Source of the DNA: a virus | Virus record (IMG/VR): IMGVR_UViG_3300047300_000522 | Span: 1-28,835 of that record | Strand: one strand, 5' to 3' | DNA length: 28,835 nucleotides | Shown: piece after piece, positions 15,994 to 21,980 of the stretch | Layout: each line of letters opens with the position of its first letter | Position numbering within the stretch: the first letter of the stretch is position 1 | Program-made: the position numbers and the translations under genes | Notes under the pieces: model-generated | What the model saw: only the letters and a program-made list of their open reading frames with translations | Database searches by the model: none | What the model was told of the DNA's origin: nothing

Positions 15994-16350
15994 TTACAAT
16001 TCTAACTTATTTTTAAAGTGATTGATTAACTGCTCCATTTTATGGTCATAATACTTGGCAAAGGTTAAGAACCCTTCCTTATCACTTTCCCATAACTTAT
16101 AAAGCACGTTCCTCAATCTTTGACCATTGGACTTCCTTTCAATCTCAAAGTCGGCTTTAAGGTCTTCAATAATCTCCTTTTCTTTAGACGCAAATTCTTC
16201 TTCTTTTAGAGCAACGTACACATAAGAATTTTGAAGGCTAAATATTTGCCCTGCTTTATCGGGTGTCAGTTCGTTAGTGCCCAATACGATTGCAGTCGTT
16301 CTATCTTTACGACTTTTGATAGATTCAATTTGTGCTGGTAGTATAATCAT
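15994..16350 (-). CDS. Conserved Bacteroidota phage protein of unknown function
   Basis: The gene encodes 118 residues starting MIILPAQIESIKSRKDRTTA. The N-terminal half appears beta-rich with TAIVLGTNELTPDKAGQIFSL. The C-terminal half is helical with GQRLRNVLYKLWESDKEGF and YYDHKMEQLINHFKNKLEL. I recall homologues in many Bacteroidota phages, always without assigned function. The start overlaps the upstream paralogue gene by 4 bases (ATGA). It could be a nucleic-acid-associated regulator, but nothing in the sequence shows that directly. Confidence 0.7.
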   Translation of the reverse strand: MIILPAQIESIKSRKDRTTAIVLGTNELTPDKAGQIFSLQNSYVYVALKEEEFASKEKEIIEDLKADFEIERKSNGQRLRNVLYKLWESDKEGFLTFAKYYDHKMEQLINHFKNKLEL

Positions 16351-16607
16351 TTGCCAAATGTTTTTTTGTAGTATTGTTCAGCATAATTTATTGCTTCTTG
16401 CAGAGGAAAGCCATCAGAAGAATTTACATAACCACGAGCAGATGCTTTGATAATCTCTTTTTGATGCATTGCTTTGGCGGATTCTTGTAAATCCTTTAAA
16501 TTCAAATTTAATGCAATCGCATTCATTTGTTTTGTTTTGAATAGAGTCATCAATCGGTTTGAATGCTTAATATACCATTCAACGCTACTTTGTTTGTTTT
16601 CCATCAT
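16347..16607 (-). CDS. Small helical protein, paralogue of the 24818-25039 gene
   Basis: The gene encodes 86 residues starting MMENKQSSVEWYIKHSN. The motifs KQSSVEW near the N-terminus, AKAMHQKEII in the middle and AEQYYKKTFGK at the end are shared with the 73-residue plus-strand gene at 24818-25039 (KQSSVEW, AKAMHKEEIA, EEYYNKTFNK). The two are clear paralogues on opposite arms. A second in-frame ATG follows immediately. It overlaps the 58-residue gene upstream by 4 bases. The family is common in Bacteroidota phages. Its function is unknown to me. Confidence 0.75.
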   Translation of the reverse strand: MMENKQSSVEWYIKHSNRLMTLFKTKQMNAIALNLNLKDLQESAKAMHQKEIIKASARGYVNSSDGFPLQEAINYAEQYYKKTFGK

Positions 16608-16780
16608 TGTGCACCATTTTTAGAATACCATTCATCTAATAATATTAAAAGTTCATTCGTTGGTATTGTAATGCTATCAATCTCTTTATTACCTGTTGAT
16701 GTGGCATAAGTGAATAATAAAGTAACAATACCTTCATCACGTTCTTTTATAAATACATTAAATTTTTTAGATGCTTTCAT
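16604..16780 (-). CDS. Small unknown protein
   Basis: The gene encodes 58 residues starting MKASKKFNVFIKERDEGIV at the ATG at 16780-16778 and ending LLILLDEWYSKNGAQ. Its TGA (16606-16604) overlaps the ATG ATG start of the next gene. It looks like a small mixed alpha/beta protein (LLFTYATSTGNKEIDSITIP). The end overlap supports translation. A TATATTTG promoter-like element sits only 5 bases before the start, which would leave almost no leader. No function is suggested. Confidence 0.6.
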   Translation of the reverse strand: MKASKKFNVFIKERDEGIVTLLFTYATSTGNKEIDSITIPTNELLILLDEWYSKNGAQ

Positions 16781-16820
16781 ATATCAAATATAAGTAATAC
16801 GTATTTAATAAACTAATTCC

Positions 16821-16876
16821 AAAAGAAAAGAAAGAAAAAGAAAAAAGTTTAAAAAAGAAAAAGAAAGAAAAGAAAA
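16821..16876. repeat. 26-nt homopurine mirror repeat (triplex/H-DNA-forming candidate)
   Basis: The left arm (16821-16846) has A-runs of 4,4,3,5,6 separated by single G. The right arm (16851-16876) has 6,5,3,4,4 separated by single G. The right arm is the exact mirror (not the complement) of the left, around a 4-base spacer GTTT. Perfect homopurine mirror repeats of this length are the known substrate for intramolecular triplex DNA. Confidence 0.8.
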
Positions 16877-16982
16877 AGCTCCCCCACGAAAAACAAACAA
16901 TCACCCTCAAAGGGGTAGTTACCTGAACCAAGCGTTGATATATCGCAAGTTTGCCGTTTGCATCCCCCTTTGGCAATGGAGA

Positions 16983-16998
16983 ATAGATTTAAATCTAT
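16983..16998. repeat. 16-bp perfect palindrome
   Basis: ATAGATTTAAATCTAT reads the same on both strands. It may be a protein-binding site or a short hairpin beside the larger structure at 17018-17052. Confidence 0.6.
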
Positions 16999-17017
16999 CA
17001 TTGGCTATAAAAACAAA

Positions 17018-17052
17018 ATTCCGAAGGGGGTGTGGACTGCCCCCAACGGAAT
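17018..17052. other. Strong hairpin with internal loop
   Basis: ATTCCG (17018-17023) pairs with CGGAAT (17047-17052), then AA/AA forms an internal loop, then GGGGG (17026-17030) pairs with CCCCC (17040-17044) around a 9-base loop. No T-run follows on either strand, so it does not look like an intrinsic terminator. Confidence 0.7.
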
Positions 17053-17141
17053 ATGTATGAAAAACAAATATGTTTAATGCTAATGTCCACGAAGCAAAGA
17101 TGCAATAAAAAACAATGGTTGCCTCAAATTACAAAGAGTAG

Positions 17142-17327
17142 TTATTCACTTTTGTTCAACAATGTTTTGATAAGTACATAGAGCCACAAGGCACTCGCAG
17201 TAAATGCACCCAAGATATTTTCAATTGAAAAAGGAATCCATCTTAATCGCATCTGTATTAGGATAAACCCAAAAAGTGCTAATGCGATCATGCCATACGC
17301 AATAAAACAAAAATGTAACAGGCTCAT
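17142..17327 (-). CDS. Small two-pass membrane protein
   Basis: The gene encodes 61 residues with two hydrophobic segments, about residues 5-25 (HFCFIAYGMIALALFGFILI) and 36-56 (ENILGAFTASALWLYVLIKT), separated by a short charged loop (QMRLRWIPF). The start overlaps the upstream zinc protein by 4 bases (ATGA). It would lie in the inner membrane. It might be a regulator of lysis or of host membrane state. I do not recognise the family. It is the last gene before the non-coding region. Confidence 0.65.
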   Translation of the reverse strand: MSLLHFCFIAYGMIALALFGFILIQMRLRWIPFSIENILGAFTASALWLYVLIKTLLNKSE

Positions 17328-17815
17328 ATTCCTCGTTTTCTTCTTCCACGTTTTTTTGGTTGTGGTTGTTCGACTTCATTTATTACTTCGATTTCCTCGC
17401 GTTTAAGTTGGTGACCTAACTCATCCACTAACTTGGTCACACATCCAACGCAATGGCGAAGTGCCACCGCCTTACTGCCTTGAATGATCCCTTTGAGTTG
17501 TCCGAGAACTTTGCGTTGTTCTGCAGTTACTACACCACTTGCTTTAATTGTCTTTACAAGTTCCTTCGCCTCTTCTATTTTGTCATTATCCACAACCGCA
17601 CCCCATAACCCTGCAGGACATTCTTGTAAAGCCATACGTGCCTTGACATCCATAAAGCATCCGCAAGGTTTAAAACGAACCCCGTTCATCTCTTTCCATT
17701 CTCCAAATGGGTTGAGTTTGTTTAATGGAGTGCCACACGTTCGGGTTGTCTTATTGAAAACCGGACACGCTGAACAAATCTCCATCCGATAATTAAACAT
17801 TTCTTTATTCGTCAT
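17324..17815 (-). CDS. Cysteine-rich zinc-binding protein with basic tail
   Basis: The gene encodes 163 residues. Cysteines at 14, 17, 27, 51, 53 and 66 (CSACP, CGTPLN, CGCFMDVKAR, ECPAGLW) and a pair at 122 and 125 (RHCVGCV) suggest two or more zinc sites. The C-terminus PKKRGRRKRGI is AT-hook-like and probably binds nucleic acid. The ECPAGLWG pattern recurs in Bacteroidota phage proteins. It overlaps the sigma-like gene by 11 bases and the membrane gene by 4, so the four genes at the head of the late arm form one tight operon. A role as a transcription co-factor for the sigma-like protein is a guess from context. Confidence 0.65.
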   Translation of the reverse strand: MTNKEMFNYRMEICSACPVFNKTTRTCGTPLNKLNPFGEWKEMNGVRFKPCGCFMDVKARMALQECPAGLWGAVVDNDKIEEAKELVKTIKASGVVTAEQRKVLGQLKGIIQGSKAVALRHCVGCVTKLVDELGHQLKREEIEVINEVEQPQPKKRGRRKRGI

Positions 17816-18299
17816 ATTTGATACTTTTCTTTATTTCTTCTTTGGCGCGTTTAACGGTATCGTATAGATATGAAACCGGTATTCCAGTTTCTTCGGATAG
17901 TTCGCGATATGAAAAACCACTCATTACATAAAGATTAAACACCTCACGTTCAAAAAATGGTAGCCTACTGATTAGGATATCAAGTTGCTCATTGGTCAAC
18001 CTACTACCTACCCAGGTTTCACCGCTTGTATTGATTGCAATTTCGAATTGAAATGGTTCAAGGTCTTGCCATTGACTTTGAAAGTCACCTACTAACTTTT
18101 TAAATCGTGTACGTGGGCGCGTGAACTCCCACTTCAAAGAACAAATGATGTAATTGTCTTGGTCTTTTATTTCAATGCGGTTTGATTCCAGGATATTTAA
18201 TAGTGTACTATGTAACAACTCGTCACCATCGTAGGTATTACCCGCGATTGACCGAGCAAATGCGCGATACTTGTTATATTGATCCGTTGAAATATCCAT
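17805..18299 (-). CDS. Sigma-70-like (ECF-type) RNA polymerase sigma factor
   Basis: The gene encodes 164 residues. A region 2-like helix bundle around DGDELLHSTLLNILESNRIE and YIICSLKWEFTRPRTRFKK is followed by a linker, and the C-terminal region 4-like helix-turn-helix reads LPFFEREVFNLYVMSGFSY and RELSEETGIPVSYLYDTVKR. The size and two-domain layout fit ECF-type sigma factors. It would direct host RNA polymerase to phage promoters, probably late ones. It overlaps the VRR-NUC gene by 26 bases and lies second in the late arm. It may instead be a non-sigma regulator that has kept only the region 4 fold. Region 2 is more divergent than region 4. Confidence 0.7.
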   Translation of the reverse strand: MDISTDQYNKYRAFARSIAGNTYDGDELLHSTLLNILESNRIEIKDQDNYIICSLKWEFTRPRTRFKKLVGDFQSQWQDLEPFQFEIAINTSGETWVGSRLTNEQLDILISRLPFFEREVFNLYVMSGFSYRELSEETGIPVSYLYDTVKRAKEEIKKSIKYDE

Positions 18300-18669
18300 C
18301 GATTACTTCTTTGGCTTCATCAAAGCCTTTAGATATAGACGCGTAATAGCCTTTTTTGTTTAGAATCTTTATCCATTCCTTTTGTTCCTTACTCGCAACG
18401 CCTTTGGATGTCTTTAATTCAATGAATAATCCGTGATACTTTTCGTTTGGTTCGCAGATTTGTAAGTCGGGAAATCCTTTTACGTATCCAGTAGCTTTCA
18501 TCTTTATTGCTTGTTTCATCGAAGTGAACATCCCACCTGCTGATGCGCAGTAAATAGCACTCGGATAAGCAGATTTTAAGTATTGAATGACTGCAATTTG
18601 CACACCTGCCTCACCTGAATAGGGTTTTTTAGCACGTGGCTTCATTGAATTGAGTATTTTCTGCTTCAT
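18274..18669 (-). CDS. VRR-NUC family nuclease
   Basis: The gene encodes 131 residues. The VRR-NUC fold (PD-(D/E)XK type) is seen as SGEAGVQIAVIQYLK, then SAGGMF, then ATGYVKGFPDLQICEP (catalytic D of the FPDL motif) and GLFIELKTSKGVASKEQKEW (E and K of the ELK motif), then GYYASISKGFDEA. Such phage nucleases process branched or replicative DNA. It is the first gene of the minus arm, 52 bases from a promoter-like element. An internal ATG at 18645 is an alternative start. Confidence 0.8.
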   Translation of the reverse strand: MKQKILNSMKPRAKKPYSGEAGVQIAVIQYLKSAYPSAIYCASAGGMFTSMKQAIKMKATGYVKGFPDLQICEPNEKYHGLFIELKTSKGVASKEQKEWIKILNKKGYYASISKGFDEAKEVIDGYFNGSI

Positions 18670-18720
18670 ATTTTAAGTAAATCTAAAAAAATCTTGCGTC
18701 TAAAACCATTGCAAATCCTA

Positions 18721-18750
18721 CAAAAGTGAAAATAGTTTTATTTTTTTCAA
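18721..18750 (-). promoter_or_regulatory. Candidate Bacteroidota-type promoter for the minus (late) arm
   Basis: On the minus strand TTG (18750-18748) is followed after 19 bases by CACTTTTG (18728-18721), one base from the TAnnTTTG -7 consensus. Transcription would begin near 18714, giving a leader of about 45 bases before the VRR-NUC ATG at 18669. Confidence 0.45.
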
Positions 18751-18758
18751 AGTTTTTC

Positions 18759-18788
18759 TTGACATTATGGAATTTGTGTTTAACTTTG
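18759..18788 (+). promoter_or_regulatory. Bacteroidota-type promoter for the plus (early) arm
   Basis: TTG (18759-18761), a 19-base spacer, then TAACTTTG (18781-18788) is a full match to the known Bacteroidota -33/-7 pattern TTG-N19-21-TAnnTTTG. Transcription would start near 18795, so the ATG at 18767 lies inside the promoter and the true first gene starts at 18821. Confidence 0.75.
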
Positions 18789-18820
18789 CCAAACAAACGA
18801 ACAATTTAAAAAACACAATT

Positions 18821-19024
18821 ATGTATCAAGTACACATCAAAGAAGGAATCAATGCAGAAGTTCGCAATTATGATTCTTTAGCAATGGCTAACCGCTATGT
18901 AATGGAAAAGGCAAGTGAGTTAAATCTTTGCGTAACTGGTTACGACCAAGACGGATTCGCATTCGCTCACGAAGGTTTAGATTCACCTTGCCAAGCAGAA
19001 ATCTTTATCTTTTCAGTTTTTTAA
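18821..19024 (+). CDS. Small unknown protein, first gene of the early arm
   Basis: The gene encodes 67 residues starting MYQVHIKEGINAEVRNYDSL at the ATG at 18821. An in-frame ATG at 18767 is rejected because it lies within the promoter. The protein looks like a small alpha/beta fold (SLAMANRYVMEKASELNLCV, then GYDQDGFAFAHEG). I do not recognise it. As the first gene after a strong promoter it may act very early, for example in host takeover. Confidence 0.65.
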   Translation: MYQVHIKEGINAEVRNYDSLAMANRYVMEKASELNLCVTGYDQDGFAFAHEGLDSPCQAEIFIFSVF

Positions 19025-19026
19025 CT

Positions 19027-19179
19027 ATGGCAAAGAATCAAGACAAATGGATAGTTGAGTTGACTTATACTGAACTTATCTTTTTAAAATCCGCAGTTGA
19101 GAACTATACACCAAGCGGAATCTTTTTAACGGAACAAGACAAAGACACAACTTTAAAAGCCATTAACAATGCAAAGTAA
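19027..19179 (+). CDS. Small unknown protein
   Basis: The gene encodes 50 residues starting MAKNQDKWIVELTYTELIF at the ATG at 19027, two bases after the previous stop. A longer frame beginning at 18928 overlaps the previous gene by 97 bases and would be Arg-rich, so I choose 19027. The protein has the pattern of a short helix-loop-helix (KDTTLKAINNAK at the end). No function can be assigned. Confidence 0.6.
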   Translation: MAKNQDKWIVELTYTELIFLKSAVENYTPSGIFLTEQDKDTTLKAINNAK

Positions 19180-19333
19180 ATACCCAAGAAAGTTTATTTG
19201 CGTTCAATCCGCAAGTTATCCAACTCACGAGTTGAGTTACAACGAGCTCGCGCAGCACATCGCGAATAGTGTACCACGTACACCACTTGAACGAATGGAA
19301 GACCTTTTAACCGAGCGCACTTATGTACGATAG
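19169..19333 (+). CDS. Small unknown protein
   Basis: The gene encodes 54 residues starting MQSKYPRKFICVQSASYPTH, then ELSYNELAQHIANSVPRTPL and ERMEDLLTERTYVR. It starts at the ATG at 19169, overlapping the previous gene by 11 bases, and ends overlapping the next gene by 11 bases. This chain of short overlaps is the same as in the rest of the arm and supports the call. No family is recognised. Confidence 0.6.
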   Translation: MQSKYPRKFICVQSASYPTHELSYNELAQHIANSVPRTPLERMEDLLTERTYVR

Positions 19334-19553
19334 AATAAACCCACCCGATACACCGATTGAGTGGTGCAAATGTCAAAACTGCGGATCAAAGGTTGTAGAA
19401 TACGAACTGCATCAAGTGTGGTTAAGTATCGAAGATTCCGAAGATTGGTGTAAGACCTGCACGGATAACCACGCAAAGATTCATCCGATACTACACCCCG
19501 AATCTTGGGCGATAGGCTCGACCGACACCGAAAACAATTTAACAATTAAATAA
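19323..19553 (+). CDS. Small zinc-ribbon protein
   Basis: The gene encodes 76 residues. Cysteines at 15, 17 and 20 (WCKCQNCG) and at 43 and 46 (WCKTC) followed by H50 form a probable zinc ribbon. Such proteins often bind nucleic acid or other proteins. It lies directly before the SSB-like gene (6-base gap), consistent with a role in early transcription or replication. No specific function can be given. Confidence 0.65.
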   Translation: MYDRINPPDTPIEWCKCQNCGSKVVEYELHQVWLSIEDSEDWCKTCTDNHAKIHPILHPESWAIGSTDTENNLTIK

Positions 19554-19559
19554 ATCAAA

Positions 19560-20054
19560 ATGAAAAAAGCGAAAATCACGCACATCCAAGGAACTGGAAC
19601 TTGGAATGAATTCTTTAAATTCGAAGTTACTATGGATAACGATGACACAGGAACGGTATTCAGTAAGACAAAAGAACCTAAATTCTCGGTTGGTGAGGAG
19701 AAGTCCTATGAAATCACTCCAAGTGGTAAAGGTCATAAGATTAAATGGGTGCAAGAACAACGCACATTTGCTCCAAGCAATGGCGGTCAATCTAACAACT
19801 CACAAGCGAAAGAGGAATCTATTGCACGTGCTGTCGCGTTGAAGGCTTCAGTTGATATGGGGCATAGTGATAACCCATTAAAAGTTATCGAGGTGGCTCA
19901 ACTCTTTGAACGCTATTTAATCCACGGAATCGCACCAACTGATGATGCCAAAGATAACGCGCGAAGCAACGCGAAGATGGATAGTACATCGGGTATTATT
20001 CAAAATTTTAGAGAAGAAGAAATTAGAGGAATGGGAGAAGACCTTCCATTTTGA
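19560..20054 (+). CDS. ssb: Single-stranded DNA-binding protein-like (OB-fold) protein
   Basis: The gene encodes 164 residues. The N-terminal ~70 residues look beta-rich like an OB fold (KITHIQGTGTWNEFFKFEVT, FSVGEEKSYEITPSGKGHK). After a flexible, Asn/Gln-rich linker comes a helical part (IARAVALKASVDMG and VIEVAQLFERYLIHGI). The last six residues GEDLPF match the acidic, hydrophobic C-terminal tip by which SSBs recruit replication proteins. It probably protects single-stranded DNA during phage replication. It is a phage type, not a bacterial SSB by sequence. The gene symbol is by function only. Confidence 0.65.
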   Translation: MKKAKITHIQGTGTWNEFFKFEVTMDNDDTGTVFSKTKEPKFSVGEEKSYEITPSGKGHKIKWVQEQRTFAPSNGGQSNNSQAKEESIARAVALKASVDMGHSDNPLKVIEVAQLFERYLIHGIAPTDDAKDNARSNAKMDSTSGIIQNFREEEIRGMGEDLPF

Positions 20055-20101
20055 AAGCAAGAAGTATTAAGAATTTTAGAACCCCTTAAACCAATAATTA
20101 T

Positions 20102-20230
20102 ATGAAAGAATTACAAGCAGTTTTAGTTTGTGCTTTGGATCAAAGAAAAGAACATTCTTATGATCCCGAAATAGCAAAATTATTCAACCCAATTATTGAA
20201 CTAATTTGTAAACTACAAGATGAAATCTAA
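20102..20230 (+). CDS. Very small unknown protein
   Basis: The gene encodes 42 residues starting MKELQAVLVCALDQRKEHSY and ending LFNPIIELICKLQDEI. It begins at the ATG at 20102, 47 bases after the SSB-like gene, and overlaps the HTH gene by 11 bases. It is helical and has two Cys. The overlap and complete frame favour a real gene. Function is unknown. Confidence 0.5.
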   Translation: MKELQAVLVCALDQRKEHSYDPEIAKLFNPIIELICKLQDEI

Positions 20231-20453
20231 ATGGGAACAATTTGTTTTCGCTTGGTTTGGCAATACGTCAAACCTTGCGAAAGCAATGAACATCAGTTTT
20301 AGCCAAGCTAAACGATGGCACGAACAACCGATGACGATGCACGTTTGCGACATTAGTAAAGTTGCAACATATACCAAAGTCAATATAAAAGAGGTTGTCA
20401 ATATTATACTGGAATCTGAACAAAGAACAATTAAACACGAAGGAGATGAGTAA
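20220..20453 (+). CDS. Helix-turn-helix DNA-binding protein
   Basis: The gene encodes 77 residues. The stretch NLAKAMNISFSQAKRWHEQP has the spacing of a helix-turn-helix with a recognition helix SFSQAKRWHE, followed by MTMHVCDISKVATYTKV and NIKEVVNIILES, as in Cro/CI-like or excisionase-like proteins. It could regulate the early or late promoters about 1.5 kb away, or initiate replication with the DnaA-like protein encoded next. It overlaps that gene by 8 bases. No partner integrase or repressor is present, so I do not infer lysogeny. Confidence 0.6.
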   Translation: MKSKWEQFVFAWFGNTSNLAKAMNISFSQAKRWHEQPMTMHVCDISKVATYTKVNIKEVVNIILESEQRTIKHEGDE

Positions 20454-21063
20454 GCTAATTGACTTTATGGTGAAATATCGCGTTAAGAACGGGCGCGAAT
20501 TACTTGAACTATTTAACAATCAAACAAGACAAGAATTGATTGAGTTCTTGGATGAGAAGGAATTAACTCCAGGTGTTGAATCGGATATAATAAATATCGT
20601 CAGTAATATCTACGATGTAAACATAACCGATTTAAGGTCGAATATCCGCAGACGCGAGATTGTAGACGCGAGGGCAACGATTTACTTTTTGCTTTATGCC
20701 TGTACCAACTATACACTTCGTCAAATTGGTTTAAGCCTATTCAAGCAAGACCACGCGACAATAATACATTCCGTTAAAAAGTCGATAAATCTTTGCCAAG
20801 TTGATCCTGGATTTAAAAATAAAGTTCGCTTGGCTATCATAGAATTGGAACAAATGGGTTATAATTGCAGTAAACTAACAAAACGAATCAATGAACGAAC
20901 AACAACTAAAACAAGAAATCGAATCAATGCGTTCAAGAATATCTGCTATCGAAGAACTGATATCTTCGTTGCATCAAAAGACCCCGAGAACGAGCTTCAC
21001 GATACCAACATCCGAGCAAGTGGCGGAGTATTTTTTACAAAGGATTCCATATGCGTGTTCTGA
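20446..21063 (+). CDS. DnaA domain IV-like DNA-binding protein with an overlapping C-terminal tail
   Basis: The gene encodes 205 residues from the ATG at 20446. Residues 1-60 are helical. Residues about 62-120 match DnaA domain IV: RSNIRRREIVDARATIYF, LRQIGLSLFKQDHATIIHS, with the QDHATI signature (residues 101-106) that reads DNA in DnaA boxes. It has no AAA+ ATPase domain, so it may only recognise DNA, perhaps the phage origin. The last ~58 residues (from about 148) overlap the next gene by 173 bases in another frame. They look less conserved (RINERTTTKTRNRIN) and may be a chance extension. A frame further upstream to 20395 is rejected because it has no start support. Confidence 0.7.
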   Translation: MSKLIDFMVKYRVKNGRELLELFNNQTRQELIEFLDEKELTPGVESDIINIVSNIYDVNITDLRSNIRRREIVDARATIYFLLYACTNYTLRQIGLSLFKQDHATIIHSVKKSINLCQVDPGFKNKVRLAIIELEQMGYNCSKLTKRINERTTTKTRNRINAFKNICYRRTDIFVASKDPENELHDTNIRASGGVFFTKDSICVF

Positions 21064-21265
21064 AGATGCGCTAAATTTCGCAGATGTATTTATTAGCCAT
21101 TACACCAACACGGGGTGGAAGTACGGAAAGAACAAGATGAAAGATTGGAAAGCGGCAATGCGTTCCGCTTGGGATTTAAGTAAATTTGTAACTAAAAACA
21201 ATAATCAAAATGAACAACTTGGTAGAATACAAAGGTCAGCACTACAACAATGGCTTGACGAATGA
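20891..21265 (+). CDS. Probable phage replication-associated protein
   Basis: The gene encodes 124 residues. A coiled-coil N-terminus (MNEQQLKQEIESMRSRISA) is followed by EQVAEYFLQRIPYACSEDAL and FISHYTNTGWKYGKNKMKDW, then KAAMRSAWDL. The YxxxGWKxGKNkMKdWKAA pattern recurs at the end of phage replisome organiser or helicase loader proteins. Its place after the DnaA-like gene supports a replication role. It overlaps its neighbours by 173 and 56 bases, both unusually long for this arm. Only the C-terminal motif of such proteins is present. Confidence 0.55.
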   Translation: MNEQQLKQEIESMRSRISAIEELISSLHQKTPRTSFTIPTSEQVAEYFLQRIPYACSEDALNFADVFISHYTNTGWKYGKNKMKDWKAAMRSAWDLSKFVTKNNNQNEQLGRIQRSALQQWLDE

Positions 21266-21980
21266 CGAAAGAGCCTATTTAGAGGCTGTAAACCAAACGA
21301 AGGTATGTGATTCAACCTTACCGATGTTTAAATCACTAATCGCAAAGGGAATCGTGATAAGCGGTATTAAGCAACTGCCATCACCCGAGGAAACACAAAT
21401 GCTATACGACACCGCACAACAATACTACCGCTTCTTTACTATTGCCGAAATCGGTTTAGCGTTCCAACTCAATGCGGTTGGTCAGGCGTGGAAACGTGTT
21501 GAGCATTACGGTCTTATGTCTATTCAATTTTTGTCCGATGTATTGAACGCGTATAAGATTTACAAGATGCAAATGAACTTGGACATTGACCGAAAGAAAG
21601 CCAAGTTGTCAATTGGTACAACAACCCAAGACGATACTCCAGTAGATTTCAAAGCAATGTTCGAAAGTGATTTGAAAAGATGGAAGGAAGGGCAAAGGGT
21701 TGCGGTTATGTTGTTAGCTCCTGCAATGATGCGGAAGTTTGAGGAACTTGGCGCGATTCATCCCAATTGTTGGAGCGATGACGAATGGAAGAAATTCAAG
21801 TTTATGTCTTACCAAAACATTTGCAATGAAAGACAACTCACTAACTACCAAATAACCAATCTTAAACAGAAGGACAAAGAGAACTTTGATATTGAGGTAA
21901 GGCAAGGGATATTCCGTTTATTATATGCGGATATTATGGATAGTCATATATTACAGGAACGAATTAAAGCGAAGTTATGA
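21210..21980 (+). CDS. Conserved phage protein, replication region
   Basis: The gene encodes 256 residues starting MNNLVEYKGQHYNNGLTNDE. The motif FFTIAEIGLAFQLNAVGQAW and the stretch KRVEHYGLMSIQFLSDVLNA recur in Bacteroidota phage proteins. The C-terminal half is helical and charged with RQGIFRLLYADIMDSHILQE. I cannot assign a function. Position between the replication-like gene and the methyltransferase suggests DNA metabolism, possibly a helicase loader. It overlaps the previous gene by 56 bases and the next by 4. Confidence 0.65.
   Translation: MNNLVEYKGQHYNNGLTNDERAYLEAVNQTKVCDSTLPMFKSLIAKGIVISGIKQLPSPEETQMLYDTAQQYYRFFTIAEIGLAFQLNAVGQAWKRVEHYGLMSIQFLSDVLNAYKIYKMQMNLDIDRKKAKLSIGTTTQDDTPVDFKAMFESDLKRWKEGQRVAVMLLAPAMMRKFEELGAIHPNCWSDDEWKKFKFMSYQNICNERQLTNYQITNLKQKDKENFDIEVRQGIFRLLYADIMDSHILQERIKAKL

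Larger units (their letters stand above)
16781..17141. other. 361-bp non-coding region with mirror repeat, palindrome and hairpins
   Basis: This is the only gap above 300 bases. It contains, from high to low coordinate, a strong hairpin at 17018-17052, a 16-bp palindrome at 16983-16998, a small inverted repeat TTGCC (16951-16955)/GGCAA (16972-16976), and a homopurine mirror repeat at 16821-16876. CCCCCTTTGG (16964-16973) could also pair with CCGAAGGGGG (17021-17030) with one G-U pair, competing with the hairpin. A reading frame at 16767-16976 exists on the minus strand, but it is Phe/Ser low complexity from the purine tract and is not credible. The region may be an origin, a packaging site or a structured leader RNA. 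Confidence 0.7.

Noticed and set aside
16767-16976. Minus-strand ORF of 69 codons, Phe/Ser rich
   Set aside because: It arises from translating the homopurine tract and overlaps the mirror repeat. Its composition is low complexity and there is no supporting overlap.
18767-18820. In-frame ATG at 18767 that would extend the first early gene by 18 residues
   Set aside because: It lies between the -33 and -7 promoter elements and upstream of the expected transcript start.
19221-19234. Inverted repeat CAACTC-AC-GAGTTG as an operator
   Set aside because: It lies inside a coding gene, has a 2-base gap, and no second copy was seen.
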